NCBI GenBank assembly: GCA_954871525.1
Contig: OX940861.1
Location: 13,252,842 to 13,316,841, forward strand
Length of the DNA: 64,000 nt
Origin: Parietaria judaica
Taxonomy: Eukaryota; Streptophyta; Magnoliopsida; Rosales; Urticaceae
Reading direction: 5' to 3'
Both the position numbers and the translations under genes were made by a program. Below are positions 41,435 to 53,266 of this stretch, in pieces; position 1 is the first letter of the stretch, and each line of letters begins with the position of its first letter. The notes below the pieces were generated by a model. It was not told the DNA's origin and made no database searches. It was given only the letters and a program-made list of their open reading frames with translations.

Positions 41435-44231
41435 TTTTTTTTGAAAGCAATTTGATTTCATTCAATCAAAGGAGTTGGGGAGGAGAATCCCTCAACACTG
41501 TTGCTACAAGCCACTCCGGGCAATAAGGACACACAAGGTCCAAAACAAGAGAAGAGAGACGTCTCTTGGCCAAAGCATTAGCCACCTCGTTACATTCCCG
41601 TGGAACCCAAATCCACTCTCCGGTTCCGCCTAGCTCTCGGCCGAGCTCCTGCACCTCCGCAATAATCGGACCTTGCAAGCCCAACGAGTCTCGTGCCTTG
41701 GTGAGGTGGGAAGCCCGCAAGCAATCCGTCTCGGCATGCTCGATCTTCCACCCCCGTTCGCGTGCGAAGAGAAGCCCCCGTCGCATCGCAATGCACTCTC
41801 CGGTGAGTGCCGAGTCTACACGGTCGACCAAAGAAGCCATGACTCCCATAACCCGACCGTGGTGGTCCCGGACAACTGCTCCCACCGCTGCCCGTTCCGT
41901 CTCCCTGTCCCAAGCCGCGTCTACGTTAAGCTTGAGGCTCCCCGCAGCCGGCCCGGACCAAGCCCTCGGTACGTCCTCCCTCGGCGAGCGGTGGTTCTCC
42001 GTCGCGAACGCACACCGCTTGAAACTTGTGAACCATCCGTCGACTTCTTCCACCCAAGTCTCTGGGGCCCGTACGCGGTGCTCGAAGAGGCGAAGGTTCC
42101 GGTCGGACCACGCCGCCCAAATTAGCCCGCAAAAGAGCTCGAAGTGCGGTTTGGAAAGACTCTCGAGCGCCCGGTAGCACAACTCCCGAAACGGAATCTC
42201 CCCCGTCTTTTCCACCCACCTGTGGATCGTCGATGATGCCCAAATGGCCTTGGCCCTCTCACACCCCCAAATAGCATGTAAGGCGTCCTCCGGGAGCGCC
42301 CCGCAAAAGTTGCAAAAGGGTAGAACGTCTACCCCCCGGATCCGAAGTGCCCCATTGGTCGGAAGAGCTTCCGACCACGCGCGCCACACCATGTGCTTCA
42401 CTTTCGCGGGGATCGCCGTGCCCGATAAGGCTTTCCACCAGTTCGGCTCCCCCTTTCCCGAGCCCGAAGGTCCGCACCGTGCTTCCGACCTAGCTAGTCG
42501 GTAACCGGACCGCACCGAGTAGATCCCGTTGTCTTCGTGGTGCCAGACAAGTCGATCTAGACCCTTCCCTACCGGGATCCTCAAGACGGCCTCCGCATCG
42601 TAGGGGGTTAAGATGGCCTCGACCCGAGAGAGGTCCCAATGGCCGTGGGAGATTAGATCGGCTACCCGCCACGGATACCCGTCGTCCGGAGCCTCTGAGG
42701 TGGCGAAGAAAGCCCCAGGCCGAGGGATCCAGGGTTGGCCGTGGACCCTTACGTTGCCGTCCCCGATTTGCCATCTCGTGCCGCGTCTAAGCAAGTCTCG
42801 TCTCCAACACAGACTTTTGCACAGGAACGAGGGACGTCCCTTGCATTTGAAGTCGAGGATCGAGGTGTCGGGGTAGTACTTAGCTTTTAGAATCCGCGCA
42901 AGGAGACAACCAGGATTTTGGATGATCCGCCACGAAAGCCGTGCTACGAGGGCCCGGTTGAAATCACCCATGTCCTTGAAGCCCAAACCACCTTCCCCTT
43001 TCGGCTTTGCGAGAACGTCCCATCTCCGCCAATGGATCTTTCTCGATTCCTCCGACCCGCCCCACCAAAACCGAGCGGTAGTAGCGTGAAGATCTTTGAT
43101 GGTGCGGACGGGGAGCCGGAAAAGACTCATGAGATAGGTGGGGATGGCTTGCACCACTGATTTGATCAGGACTTCCCGCCCCCCGGCCGAGAAGAGCTTC
43201 GCTTTCCACGTCCCGAGATGCTTCTTGACCCGGGCCGTGATCTTGCTAAAAACTGCGCACTTGTTTTGGCCGACGTGTACCGGAAGCCCGAGATAAGACT
43301 CGAGGTCCGGAACGGCCCGCATACCAAGCACCCGTGAGATGGATCCGCCATGTGTCTCGACTACATTTCGTGAAAAGCTCACCATGGACTTATCCGTGTT
43401 AACGGTTTGTCCCGTCCCCTTCTCGTAAACTTTGAGGACACCGCTAATAGCTTGGCCGCACCCGACACTCGCCTCCCCGAAGATGATGCAGTCATCCGCA
43501 AAGAGAAGATGTGTCACCGACGGGGCTCCCCGACGGCACGCGAAACCGTGTAGGAGTCCAAGCCTCTCTTGCCCTCGGATGAGCGCGGAAAGGCCCTCCG
43601 CGCACACTAGGAAGAGATACGGCGACAAAGGGCAACCTTGCCGGAGTCCGCGGGTCGGCGAGAAAGAATTTCCGGTTCTTCCGTTAAGGACGATGGAAAA
43701 GACCGGTGTCGAAATGCAGTCCCGTACCACGGCTATAATTCGCGGCCCGAACCCCATCCGATGCAACATTGCTTCCACGAACCCCCATTCGACCCGGTCG
43801 TAAGCTTTGCTCATATCGAGCTTTATGGCCATCGCCCCCTTCTTTTGATGACGGATTTGCCGGATAGAATGAAGAAGCTCGTAGGCGATGGCGGCATTGT
43901 CCGTAATCAAGCGTCCGGGAACGAAAGCGCTTTGAGCTTCCGAGATGATGGAGGCGAGGGCGCCTTTTATCCGATTAGCGACCACTTTGGAGACGAGCTT
44001 GAGAAGCACATTGCACAAACTAATCGGTCGGAAGTCTTGTACTCTCCTTGGGTTCTTCACCTTTGGCAAGAGCACAATGTTGGTGGCGTTCCATTCTCTC
44101 ACACTCCTCCGCCCGTTAAGGACATCCAAACACTCTTCCCGAATCTTCGGCCCCACGGTCCCCCAAAGTTTTTGGAAGAAAACCGCGTGAAAGCCGTCGG
44201 GAACAAAACTATGCTCGATTCGATTTGTGAT
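41435..44231 (-). mobile_element. L1-type LINE, 5'-truncated
   Basis: The 3' end is marked by a poly(A) (eight T on plus at 41435-41442). The 5' part, including ORF1 and the endonuclease, is missing; RT homology starts at about VPDGFHAVFFQK. A hAT MITE sits exactly at the 5' edge (44232). No target duplication could be found. Confidence 0.85.
41466..44231 (-). CDS. LINE reverse transcriptase / RNase H (partial, frame open)
   Basis: About 920 residues without an internal stop or frameshift. The non-LTR RT has DFRPISLCNVLLKLVSKV, the SEAQSAFVPGRLITDN motif, KLDMSKAYDRVEW, GLRQGCPLSPYLF and the catalytic FADD. A zinc-binding reverse transcriptase domain follows (KALSGTAIPAKVKHMVWRAW; CNFCGALPEDALHAIWGCERA), then a plant-type RNase H (KLNVDAAWDRETERAAVGAV; ETDCLRA; RECNEVANALAKRRL). 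The endonuclease is lost by 5' truncation, as is usual for LINE insertions, so it cannot move by itself. The intact frame suggests a fairly young copy. Confidence 0.9.
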   Translation of the reverse strand: MTNRIEHSFVPDGFHAVFFQKLWGTVGPKIREECLDVLNGRRSVREWNATNIVLLPKVKNPRRVQDFRPISLCNVLLKLVSKVVANRIKGALASIISEAQSAFVPGRLITDNAAIAYELLHSIRQIRHQKKGAMAIKLDMSKAYDRVEWGFVEAMLHRMGFGPRIIAVVRDCISTPVFSIVLNGRTGNSFSPTRGLRQGCPLSPYLFLVCAEGLSALIRGQERLGLLHGFACRRGAPSVTHLLFADDCIIFGEASVGCGQAISGVLKVYEKGTGQTVNTDKSMVSFSRNVVETHGGSISRVLGMRAVPDLESYLGLPVHVGQNKCAVFSKITARVKKHLGTWKAKLFSAGGREVLIKSVVQAIPTYLMSLFRLPVRTIKDLHATTARFWWGGSEESRKIHWRRWDVLAKPKGEGGLGFKDMGDFNRALVARLSWRIIQNPGCLLARILKAKYYPDTSILDFKCKGRPSFLCKSLCWRRDLLRRGTRWQIGDGNVRVHGQPWIPRPGAFFATSEAPDDGYPWRVADLISHGHWDLSRVEAILTPYDAEAVLRIPVGKGLDRLVWHHEDNGIYSVRSGYRLARSEARCGPSGSGKGEPNWWKALSGTAIPAKVKHMVWRAWSEALPTNGALRIRGVDVLPFCNFCGALPEDALHAIWGCERAKAIWASSTIHRWVEKTGEIPFRELCYRALESLSKPHFELFCGLIWAAWSDRNLRLFEHRVRAPETWVEEVDGWFTSFKRCAFATENHRSPREDVPRAWSGPAAGSLKLNVDAAWDRETERAAVGAVVRDHHGRVMGVMASLVDRVDSALTGECIAMRRGLLFARERGWKIEHAETDCLRASHLTKARDSLGLQGPIIAEVQELGRELGGTGEWIWVPRECNEVANALAKRRLSSLVLDLVCPYCPEWLVATVLRDSPPQLL

Positions 44232-44575
44232 TAGTCCCCAAAATGTATACCAAAAACCCATCCGGGTTTTGTTTTTGTTTTTGTTTTTTTTTTTCAAAAA
44301 CCCGGATACGGATATATCCGGGACCGAGAAAAAAAATTCCCGGATATATCCGGATCAGGGTTTTGTTTTTTTATATATTTTAATTAAATCTATTTTCTGG
44401 GCCGTTGATCTTGATGATCCAACGGCCCAGATCAAAAGTTTTTTTTTTTTTTAAAACCCGGATATTTTGATATCCGGGTTGCGTAATATCCGGATACGGA
44501 TATATCCGTATCCGGATTTTTTTTATAAAAAAATTGGGTATCCGGGTTTAATCCGGTGGGGGATTTTGGGGACTA
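44232..44575. mobile_element. hAT-type MITE at the LINE 5' edge (344 bp)
   Basis: Perfect 13-bp inverted repeats TAGTCCCCAAAAT / ATTTTGGGGACTA and a perfect 8-bp target duplication TTTGTGAT (44224-44231, 44576-44583). The interior is rich in palindromes built on CGGATATATCCG and CCCGGATA. No coding capacity. Confidence 0.92.
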
Positions 44576-44583
44576 TTTGTGAT

Positions 44584-45518
44584 ATACATATATTATTATT
44601 TTTTAACACGTAAAAAACAATGTGATATACTCTGTTAAAGTATTGAGGTTTATTTTTTTTAATAAAATCTATAAGAAATTAAGGAAGGTTTATTTTTGGA
44701 GGCCGGGTGTTATGAGTGAGTGGTTGGTGGGACTCTTGCTATTTTTTGCAATATTTTGGTAGAGTTGGGATGGACTCAATCTCCAACGTTAATTCCTTTT
44801 TCTATTTTCATTCTTAACTTTATGGAACAAAAACATATAATTATATATATATATATATATATATATCGATAATGAACGGCCTAAGAAGACTATCTCTAAT
44901 TCTCTATGATAAAGAAATGCATTTCAACAATTATAAGAAAATTACAAGATATATAAGCTGTGATAGTACAATTGTTTTCCAATTTCCAATATATTTGATA
45001 ATAATGTGATAGTACAAATAAATTTGTATTGGCACTATGGAGCAAAAGAAATGAGATAATAATCACACACAAACAATATAAGCCTTTATAGCAAATGCAC
45101 ATGAGCACTTTTTGCAGCATTATTATTATTTTTATTCTTTCTGAATAATTCCTATCTTTTAATTTTTGAAGAACTGAAAGAAATTATATATTCAAGCAAA
45201 TTATAACATATAGAATAGATCGATCTGGTGATCATGAGGACCACAAAAACGTGTCTTTCGAATCGCTCACCGCTAAATTTCATTTCAAGTTTATACCATA
45301 ACATGTGCTGTTAAAACAATATGATACTCATATTTATACCCTTTTGATCATGTATAGCTAAAGTCTAAACAATAAGCTACTATATATAGTTGAGTAATTG
45401 GCCACGCACTCCTCGAATTTTGTAAATTGGTGCATTTTGATCTATAAATTTAATTTTTGATAACAATGTCACCTACACTTAAAAAAATTAAACACACACA
45501 TACATTTGCCACCTACAC

Positions 45519-45563
<45 letters not shown>

Positions 45564-48500
45564 AAAAAAGAAGGAATTTGTTAACTTGTGCGGGTCACAC
45601 GAATTGTTTGAATGGTATTTTATCATTTTCATTATTATTTACTCTAATTTTTTAATATTGTTGATCATTTTAGTTCTCGAATAACCGAATTCACTGATTG
45701 ATGCGCGTTAAACTCTTATAATTTAGTATTGGGCTGATAAAGAAAGTGTCAAGCAAATGGTATGTTGCGCATTGTTTTATCTTTCTAACATAGAATAATT
45801 TAAAGAAAATAGAATAATTTAAAAAAATAGAATAATTTAAAGAAAAAATTGCACTAATATACAAAGCTAGATGAGCATCAAATACTCTAAATAGTTGGGG
45901 ATCACAAGTTCCATTTTTGGAATAATATGAAAATATAGAAGGCAAGTAGACCTAGCTCATCAACAAGAGCCTCTAACGTCGCAGCCAATTTGCCCTATAT
46001 GTTAGGGCACTACACTTGCCTTAGAATCATCATGTATATATACGTACAATATGATATGTATTTTTGTATGATTTAAGCTTCATTTGATCAAGAGATAATA
46101 ATCCAATAGCCACCGCAAAACCAAAGAAGAAAAGGAAAGCCAAGTATGTCTATATATGAACAAGTAAAAGCCACCTATATGGTTAGAAAACAACTCGGTT
46201 CTTTGTGCTTATCGGTATTTGATCAAAACCCTACATGGTTGAATATGAGCCGACCACCTATATATGTCTTTGTTATTCATGAAATGTGGACAAAATTATG
46301 TGCAAGTTCTTAAAATGCATGATTGCATTTTCAGGTAACAAAAAGGAAACCTAGCTATGAATTAATATATATATACAATACAAGTATTTATTGTACGTAA
46401 TGTATTAATGTTTAGTCATTTTCATGAGCATATGCTTTGATGGAATTACAGGGCACAATTGATGTAGATATGCAACTCTCCCTCAAATCATGGTGACTAC
46501 TGTGATCACAAAATTGCTCATAAGAAACCAAATAGATATACTTATATACGATATATGATATATATTGGTGTTACGAGCCAAGATCGATAATCTCGGAATC
46601 AAGGACACACACAAACACACGAACACAATGAACATTATTGAACACAAATGCCAACCTTCACAAAATCTTATCTCTTCTCTTGAGAGACTGAGTTTTGTGA
46701 TTGGTTATTAGCTACCCTTTCTTATTCACTAAAGTACTTTATAGAGCACACAATTACAATCTAATGACTCGATTAACACTCTAAACGACACTTGCAACAT
46801 TGACTCAATCAATCCTAAAACGACATTTACTTTTCTAAACGACACGAAACATCAACGCTTGGGATATATCAGTTGTGTATGCTTTTTGAAGGCTAGGGCT
46901 TTGTTTTCCTAAATAATCAACTTGAACAATGAAAATCAGGTGCAATTGTTCCAGTACCATTGATTAATATTATTAATCAAAGAAAAAATAAATAGTAAAA
47001 AACATTCTCTATTAAATTATTTTGAAAAAGGTAGAATAGGAAAAGCACACGAAAAAAGTTCTATTTTTTTTTTTCTAATGAGAAATATTATCCAAAAATA
47101 ACAAGTTTTATTCTCCAATTCTTTGTTAAACAAAAAACAAAACAAAAAAAAACGACACCGGTGGCAAAAATTAAAAATTATAGATATTTTTACGTTACTC
47201 ATTTTTGTTAGCTAAAGAAACTATTAGAAGTGAGTAGAAAAAAGAAAATGAAAAGGTGAAGATAATTTTAATGAAAATAGATTAAAATCTTTTAAATTAA
47301 TGAATCCTGTCGTTTTAAGCAAATTATTGACTATCACAAGCTAAAAGAGTGGAGAAAGTTCTGATTAATGCGTTTCTACTAAAATAGCCGTATTTACCTT
47401 ATCAGACGAATTACCCGTTTTATCAAAAACAGACCGCCAGATTCTTCCGAACATTGTATGAGTTTCCTCTAGGATGTTGACGCGTGTCACATGTCCCCAA
47501 TGTCAACTGTTAAATCGCCACGTATGAAGTTGCTTTTTCGTCCACTAATTTTTGTAAAAGCCATCGTCTCGTCAGTATATAATTTTGTGCACCACTTAGG
47601 AATCTCTTTTAGACAGAGATGTCCCAATCTCAGGACAGGACCATTCAATGGCCTCGCAATACATGCCACGTGTAGTCATGTTAATTTGATATGGCCAAAA
47701 TATTCATTTTGATTTTCAGAAATTAAGGTATCAGATTTTTTCTTTTTCTTTTTCACGAGCTGAAAGTTCGGGTTCCATTGTAAGTAATGACAATTAAAGT
47801 CCGACCATTTGCCAATTTAGGTTATGTTGAGGTGAGAAATTATCTCCGCAGTCATGGAGTCAGAATTGGTGTAATTCTATTTTTAAGTTATCTCAAAGTT
47901 CGAGTCTTTCTGTTAAAACTAAATCACGTTGATGAAAATGTGTTTTGAAGAGTCTTATGCTCGAGAATTTGAGTGTGAATTATCATGTTAAGGATTTTTC
48001 CGTCCATTTTTATATTCTTTAAGTCACTATTTATAGAGCTTAATAATTGGAATCCGACCTTATAAATGATCGGTTACAAAATGTGTTTAATTCCCTCATA
48101 ATTGCCTTAATTACAATGCAACAATCATGGGCGTAACTGTCGTCGTCAACCCTGAGGCGCCGCTCGCGATGCGCCGATTGTTCCTCATTGTCTTCATCCT
48201 CGTCATTTGCTTGTTGGTCTCGTCGCAAGATTGAGCTTCGTCGCTCAGCTTTCATCCTTTGCTTCTTTCTTAATATGTCCTTCTTTAGCGATGAAGTCTC
48301 GTCGATGAGGTTTCATCAACGAGGCTTTGTTGATGAACACACCCTCGTCAACGAATGTCTTCGTCACCTGTCTTTTATGTGTATTCTTCCTTTGTCTCCT
48401 CCTTCGAGTGGCCCCTTTGACTTGGTCATTGGGCCTTATATTGGTATTAGGCTTCTTCAAACCAAACCCAATTTACAAACGACAAAGATAGATTTCGTCG

Positions 48501-49809
48501 TATCAATGCAAATTGATGTGGACGAAATCGTATCTCTAACTATTTTTATTATTATTGCAATAGCAATCTAGGTATAAAACACTTTATCCAATCTAAATAT
48601 TTTTTCATTAAACTTAAGAAATGATTGAGCTATAAATAATAACATTTTTTTTCAACAATATTTCTATTCAGTCATAAATATGCCACTTTGTTAATTACAT
48701 GCTCTATAAAATTCTCTATCTATTTGGAGGATTGATCTTATTAAAAATAAATAAAAAATTAAAGTCATGGTCCAAAACCTTACAATATATAAAATTATTA
48801 AAGAATTTACATTAAATGTTTTCATATTTTTTTTAAATGTTAAGCAAAAAAAAATAATGCCTTGAGATAGTTTAACTAAGTTTTTTTTTTTTTTTTTTTT
48901 TGCCAAAATTCTCAAATTTATCGAATCTGACCCGAGTATCTTTATGGATTTTTTCATGTTTTTTTTTAAGATATATGTTGCATTACCAATCCAGATCGTG
49001 TGATGAAATAATGTCTTCTGCTGTAAATACTAAATAATAACATTTTCTTATTTTATGATATTCATTATTGGTGTGTTGAATACGAGATAACGCCATCTAT
49101 TCTACATTATCTATATACCAATAAGAAGCAAAAATGGGAAACTTTCAACTACCACTTTGGTGTATTTAATTTTTTCTATCATTGGGAACTGGAGCAAATA
49201 TTATTCAATCGCAGTATTATCTGGTTTGGAATTAGTTATTGAAGTATAAAACATTGCATGTGTCCGAGAGTTTATAAAAATAAAATAAAAATACAAGAGA
49301 GTGTATAAAAAGAAAGATAATTTGTCGACATATGATATAATTATGAGAATAATATCTAACGATAAGTATAAGACTAGAAGCTATACTAAAAAGATTTGCA
49401 TGGAAATTATATTCATCATGATCATGAGTTGAAACTTCCCTTAATGCAGAAACTTCAATGCAATAAGATTATATTGTAACTTCCTCAAAAATAGAATCCA
49501 TAATTAATGCTAACGTTCAAGTGGAAAATGACAACATTTCCAAAGCATAAAGCGCATAAAATGAACATTTCAGATCTTATTAAATACATTGGATGTACTA
49601 TTGTCAATTAATTTAAATATCTTCGTTTGACGTATTAATAGTCATGTTAATTTTATATAGAAAAGTAGATGGGAAAAGATGATGAAATATTGGATTAACT
49701 AATAATTAAATTAGACATACGCAATAATTCGTGTAGGTACGTCAGGTTGAGAGTTGAGACGCTTGGACCAAACTAAGACCATTTATTAAAAAGTTATTTA
49801 AATAACTTA
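44584..49809. other. Gene-free intergenic region
   Basis: About 5.2 kb of mostly AT-rich DNA without a coding sequence I can support. It contains a (TAA)n run and several poly(A)/poly(T) tracts. A block near 46570-46870 begins TTACGAGCCAAGATCG and has a reversed TATA-like motif. A more G+C-rich block near 48120-48480 carries repeated CTCGTC/CGATGA motifs. Both look like worn LTR pieces, but I could not define ends. Confidence 0.5.
45521..45553. repeat. (TAA)n microsatellite followed by poly(A)
   Basis: About 11 TAA units leading into a run of about 17 A. Confidence 0.9.
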
Positions 49810-49819
49810 ATTGACCAAA

Positions 49820-51317
49820 GGGTTAATGACAACGAAAATACCTAAATTTTGGTCAAAGAGCCCCTCAAGTATTCAAAGTCGAAAAGTGGTGGCAAAACTA
49901 CTCAAATTACGTTTTGGGGAGTTGACCCGTTTTTTTCGTCCATCCACTAACGGGACCATTCATGAAGTCGTTAGCCTCTTTCCACGTGGCGTGCCACATC
50001 ATCCAAAGTTTGGGTACTTATGTCGTGATAAACCATTTATTTTTTATTTTTTTAGGTTGCTGAAATAGATGTTCAAATATTATGGCTTTAATAGGACTCC
50101 AACTCATCACCTCCCCCTCATATAAGGACAACATAACCACTAAACCACATTCACTTCAAGTTATATCATGACAAAAATAAGAATATAAATAGAAACTTAT
50201 TAATAAGTGACATAGTAATAGAAACATATGTCTTTTTCCCACCGGGTTTGGGTTGGCTTATTTAGGAACGGGGTTAGGTTGACTTTTTTCGGACCGGGAT
50301 CTAGTTGAATTTTTGTGACCGGGTTCGGGTTTCTATTACTATGTCACTTATTAATAAAAAGTCAAACCGATCCCGTTCTAAAAAAGTCAACCCACCCCGT
50401 TTCAAAAAAGTCAACTCAATCCAATTCCTAAAAAGTCAACCCAAACCCGTACCAAAAAGTCAAACTGACTCCGGTACGGAAAAGTGAACCCGACCACGGT
50501 ACAGAAAAGTGAACCCGACAAAAGTCCAAAAAAGTCAACCCGACTGACTTTTTATTAATAAGTGACATAGTAATAGAAACCCGACCTGGTCACAAAAATT
50601 CAACTCGATCCCGGTACAAAATATTCGACCCGACCCCGTTTCAAAAAAAGTCAACTCGACCCCGGTACAAAAAATTCAAATTGACCTCGATTCGGGAAAG
50701 TCAACCCGACCTCGGTACAGAAAAGTCAACCCGGCCCGGGTCCGAAAAAGTCAACCCGACCTGTTACAAAAAGTCAACTCGGCCCGATCCGAGAAAGTCA
50801 ACCCAACACCGTTCCGAATAAGTGAACCCGAACCCGGTGTGAAAAAAGACATATGTTTTTATGACTATCTCACTTATTAATAAGTTTCTATTTATATTCT
50901 TATTTTTGTCAAGATATAACCTAAAGGGAATATGGTTTAGTGGTTATGTTGTCCTTATATGAAGGGGGAGGTGATGAGTTGGAGTCCTACCAAAGCCAAT
51001 ATATTTTAACCTTTATTTAGATGACGTCAGCAACCAAAAAAAATATAAAAAAATTGTTTATCATGGCATGAATAAGCAAAGTTTAGTTTATAACGGCATA
51101 AATACCCAAACTTTGGATGACGTGACGGTCAATTACCACATGGCGTGCCACGTGGAAACAGACTAACAACCACATAAACGGCACTGTTACTTGATGGACG
51201 GAAAAAACTGGTCAACTCCCCAATACGTAGTTTGGACACTTTTGCCACCACTTTTCAACTTTAACTACCCGAGAGGCTCTTTGACTAAAATTTAGGTATT
51301 TTTGCCGTCATTAACCC
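49820..51317. mobile_element. Long-TIR Mutator-like element, copy 3 (1,498 bp)
   Basis: Ends GGGTTAATGACAACGAAAAT / ATTTTTGCCGTCATTAACCC with a perfect 10-bp target duplication ATTGACCAAA (49810-49819 and 51318-51327). The inverted arms are about 400 bp each and include a tRNA-like stretch (see 50070 and 50935). The centre (about 50260-50830) is a degenerate array of AAAAGTCAACCCGACC units. No transposase. Confidence 0.88.
50260..50840. repeat. Degenerate tandem array of AAAAGTCAACYCGACC units
   Basis: Some twenty copies spaced 20-30 bp apart, each AAAAGTCAAC(C/T)CGACCCCGGTAC or a variant. The first few are in the opposite orientation (GGTTGACTTTTTTCGG). They form the loop between the long inverted arms of the element. 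Confidence 0.8.
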
Positions 51318-51462
51318 ATTGACCAAATAGACAATCTTTCAATTATACTTTTTTTAACAAATTATTGTGCTTATCTGTAATGGTTGTAGTAAACTTTTTT
51401 TTTTTAGCCGTAGAGCTTTACTTACTAAAACTATTATGAGTATTTTTTCTGGAGCCTCAAAA

Positions 51463-52063
51463 TGTTAAGGCCAAGCCCAATAAACAAATTTAAAAAGGCT
51501 CGAATGCCAAAGGCCCATTAAGACCATCCAGGTCTTCTCCGGAAAAGTCAACTCGGACCTAACTTATAAAGTTAATGGGACGAGCCCGAAAAGTCAACTT
51601 AAACCCGACCCGGGAATACTGACGCGGGATCTATTCCAAAAACATGCCTTTAGGGGTCGCTTCGACCCATAATAAGTAAAGTATGCCTTTAGGGGTCGTT
51701 ACGACGCCTAATTAGGAGTCGCTACGACCCCTAAAGATACAAAACATGGTTTTAGGGGTCGCGACCCCTAAAACATAAACTGTGCCTTACGACCCCTAAT
51801 TAGGGGTCGATACGACCCCTTAGAGGTCGCACAAGGCTCTATATAAATACGAGAGCCCCCCACAACAATTCGGTAAGCTTTTTCAAGCCAAAAAACCTCT
51901 GCTCGCCAATCATATTCCCGACTTCTAAAGTACTCGACTAATGTTGAGCGTCGGAGCGAGCGACATAAGCCCCCCTTTCGGCGCATCAAAGGCGAAGAAA
52001 GGAGCATCCAGTCCCCCGTGACCATCGTCCGCTTTTCACGTTAATCCAAAAACGGCATTAACA
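51463..52063 (+). mobile_element. LTR-like segment (probable solo LTR), 601 bp
   Basis: Begins TGTTAAGGCC and ends GGCATTAACA, so has LTR-type inverted ends. It contains a promoter-like box (CTATATAAATACGAG near 51839) and an array of palindromic GGGGTCG/CGACCCC motifs upstream of it. The start TGTTAAGG is shared with the Tat LTR at 2503. It lies between two copies of an 18-bp sequence (AAAACTATTATGAGTATT 51427-51444; AAAACTATTATGAATATT 52064-52081). A normal 5-bp target duplication was not found. Confidence 0.6.
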
Positions 52064-52081
52064 AAAACTATTATGAATATT

Positions 52082-53266
52082 GAGACATGGCGCAAATTGT
52101 AATTGTAGTATCAGTAGCACAAAGAGATTGTGAAGAAAAAAAAAATATAATCGTCAAAAACACCGATCGAATATGATGAAAACGATTTAGGCCACATTAA
52201 AAATACATCATTATAAACAATTCTATGCGTCATTTTACTATAAGGTAACTTAATAAATTTTAGAGGAAAAACAATAAATATAGACGGAATTACGTAAGAA
52301 CTTGAGAATTTGCAAATGAAAATTTTGTTACAATTTTTTTTTTCCTAATTAAGGGGATTCTAAATGAATGAATAAATTTTTTAATTGTAAGCACAGGCCT
52401 ATTAAGCAATTAGCAACTCCTCTATAGTGCAAAATGCAAATAAGAGAAAGCTGAAACGATTCCGTGTAAACTCCAAAGCACTTTAAATAGAAAATTAATA
52501 TAATTGTAGTAGACTTACTAAATTCGGAAATTTAAAATAAATTTCCGTCTTTGTACACAAGCGAGCCTAAACGGCAAATAGTTATAGCTATGTACATTCC
52601 TATAATCTATCTAAAGTGATAGATAATATTTTTAATCAATTTGTTGGTCTATCTCTCTCTTAAATAATTCATCGTAGTATTATGATATGCTTTTTTAAAC
52701 TAATGTCTATGGTAGTTAGGGAAATGAATGATTCTTTTTATTTATTCACAAAAAATACTTCCAATTTGCAAGCGAATTATTTTGGAGTTGGTCTCCGAAT
52801 TCCTTCTCACTTATTTTCTTAGTCCGACAAGTAAACGACAGAAGAATTTCATATATAACGACAAGAAAACTGCAAACGACAAAGGAATGCCAATTATAAG
52901 TTTGAAAGGCACGCGTTTTTATAAGAACCGTCTATAAACAGATTCCCGAGAGAAGCTCTTATTTTGAGGAACCCTTAAAAAATATAACTCTGCAATGACC
53001 TTAATGGGCTTCACTAGTGGGCCCAATGAATACTTGTTTGGGCTTTCCAATCATAAAGCCCAATAAGAACACGCAGAGCCAAAACACAATTAATTAAAGG
53101 ATACCACACCGACTAAACCAGGCAGAAGACCAAAACTGCCTCGAATCTCTCGCAAATCCACCGACCCAAAACCCCTCACGGTTCCCCAAAAAACCGCTTA
53201 AACCTCGCGTATAAGTCCCCCCAAAACCAGAAGACCGCCGAATCGCAGAAATCTATCCACTAAACC
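52082..53266. other. Intergenic and promoter region of the 95-residue gene
   Basis: AT-rich up to about 52980, then more balanced. TGGGCC/GGCCCA elements (near 53018 and 53038) and TTTGGGCTTT resemble site II/UP-type motifs of growth-related plant promoters. No other coding sequence. Confidence 0.5.
53208..53216 (+). promoter_or_regulatory. TATA-like box of the 95-residue gene
   Basis: CGTATAAGT, about 50 bp upstream of the ATG at 53267. Confidence 0.45.

Noticed and set aside
46569..46900. Possible solo LTR (TTACGAGCCAAGATCG...)
   Set aside because: It has an LTR-like start and a reversed TATA motif, but I could not find a matching end or target duplication.
48040..48571. 127-residue ORF in a G+C-richer block
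   Set aside because: Low-complexity CTCGTC/CGATGA repeats, no domain. More like LTR debris than a gene.
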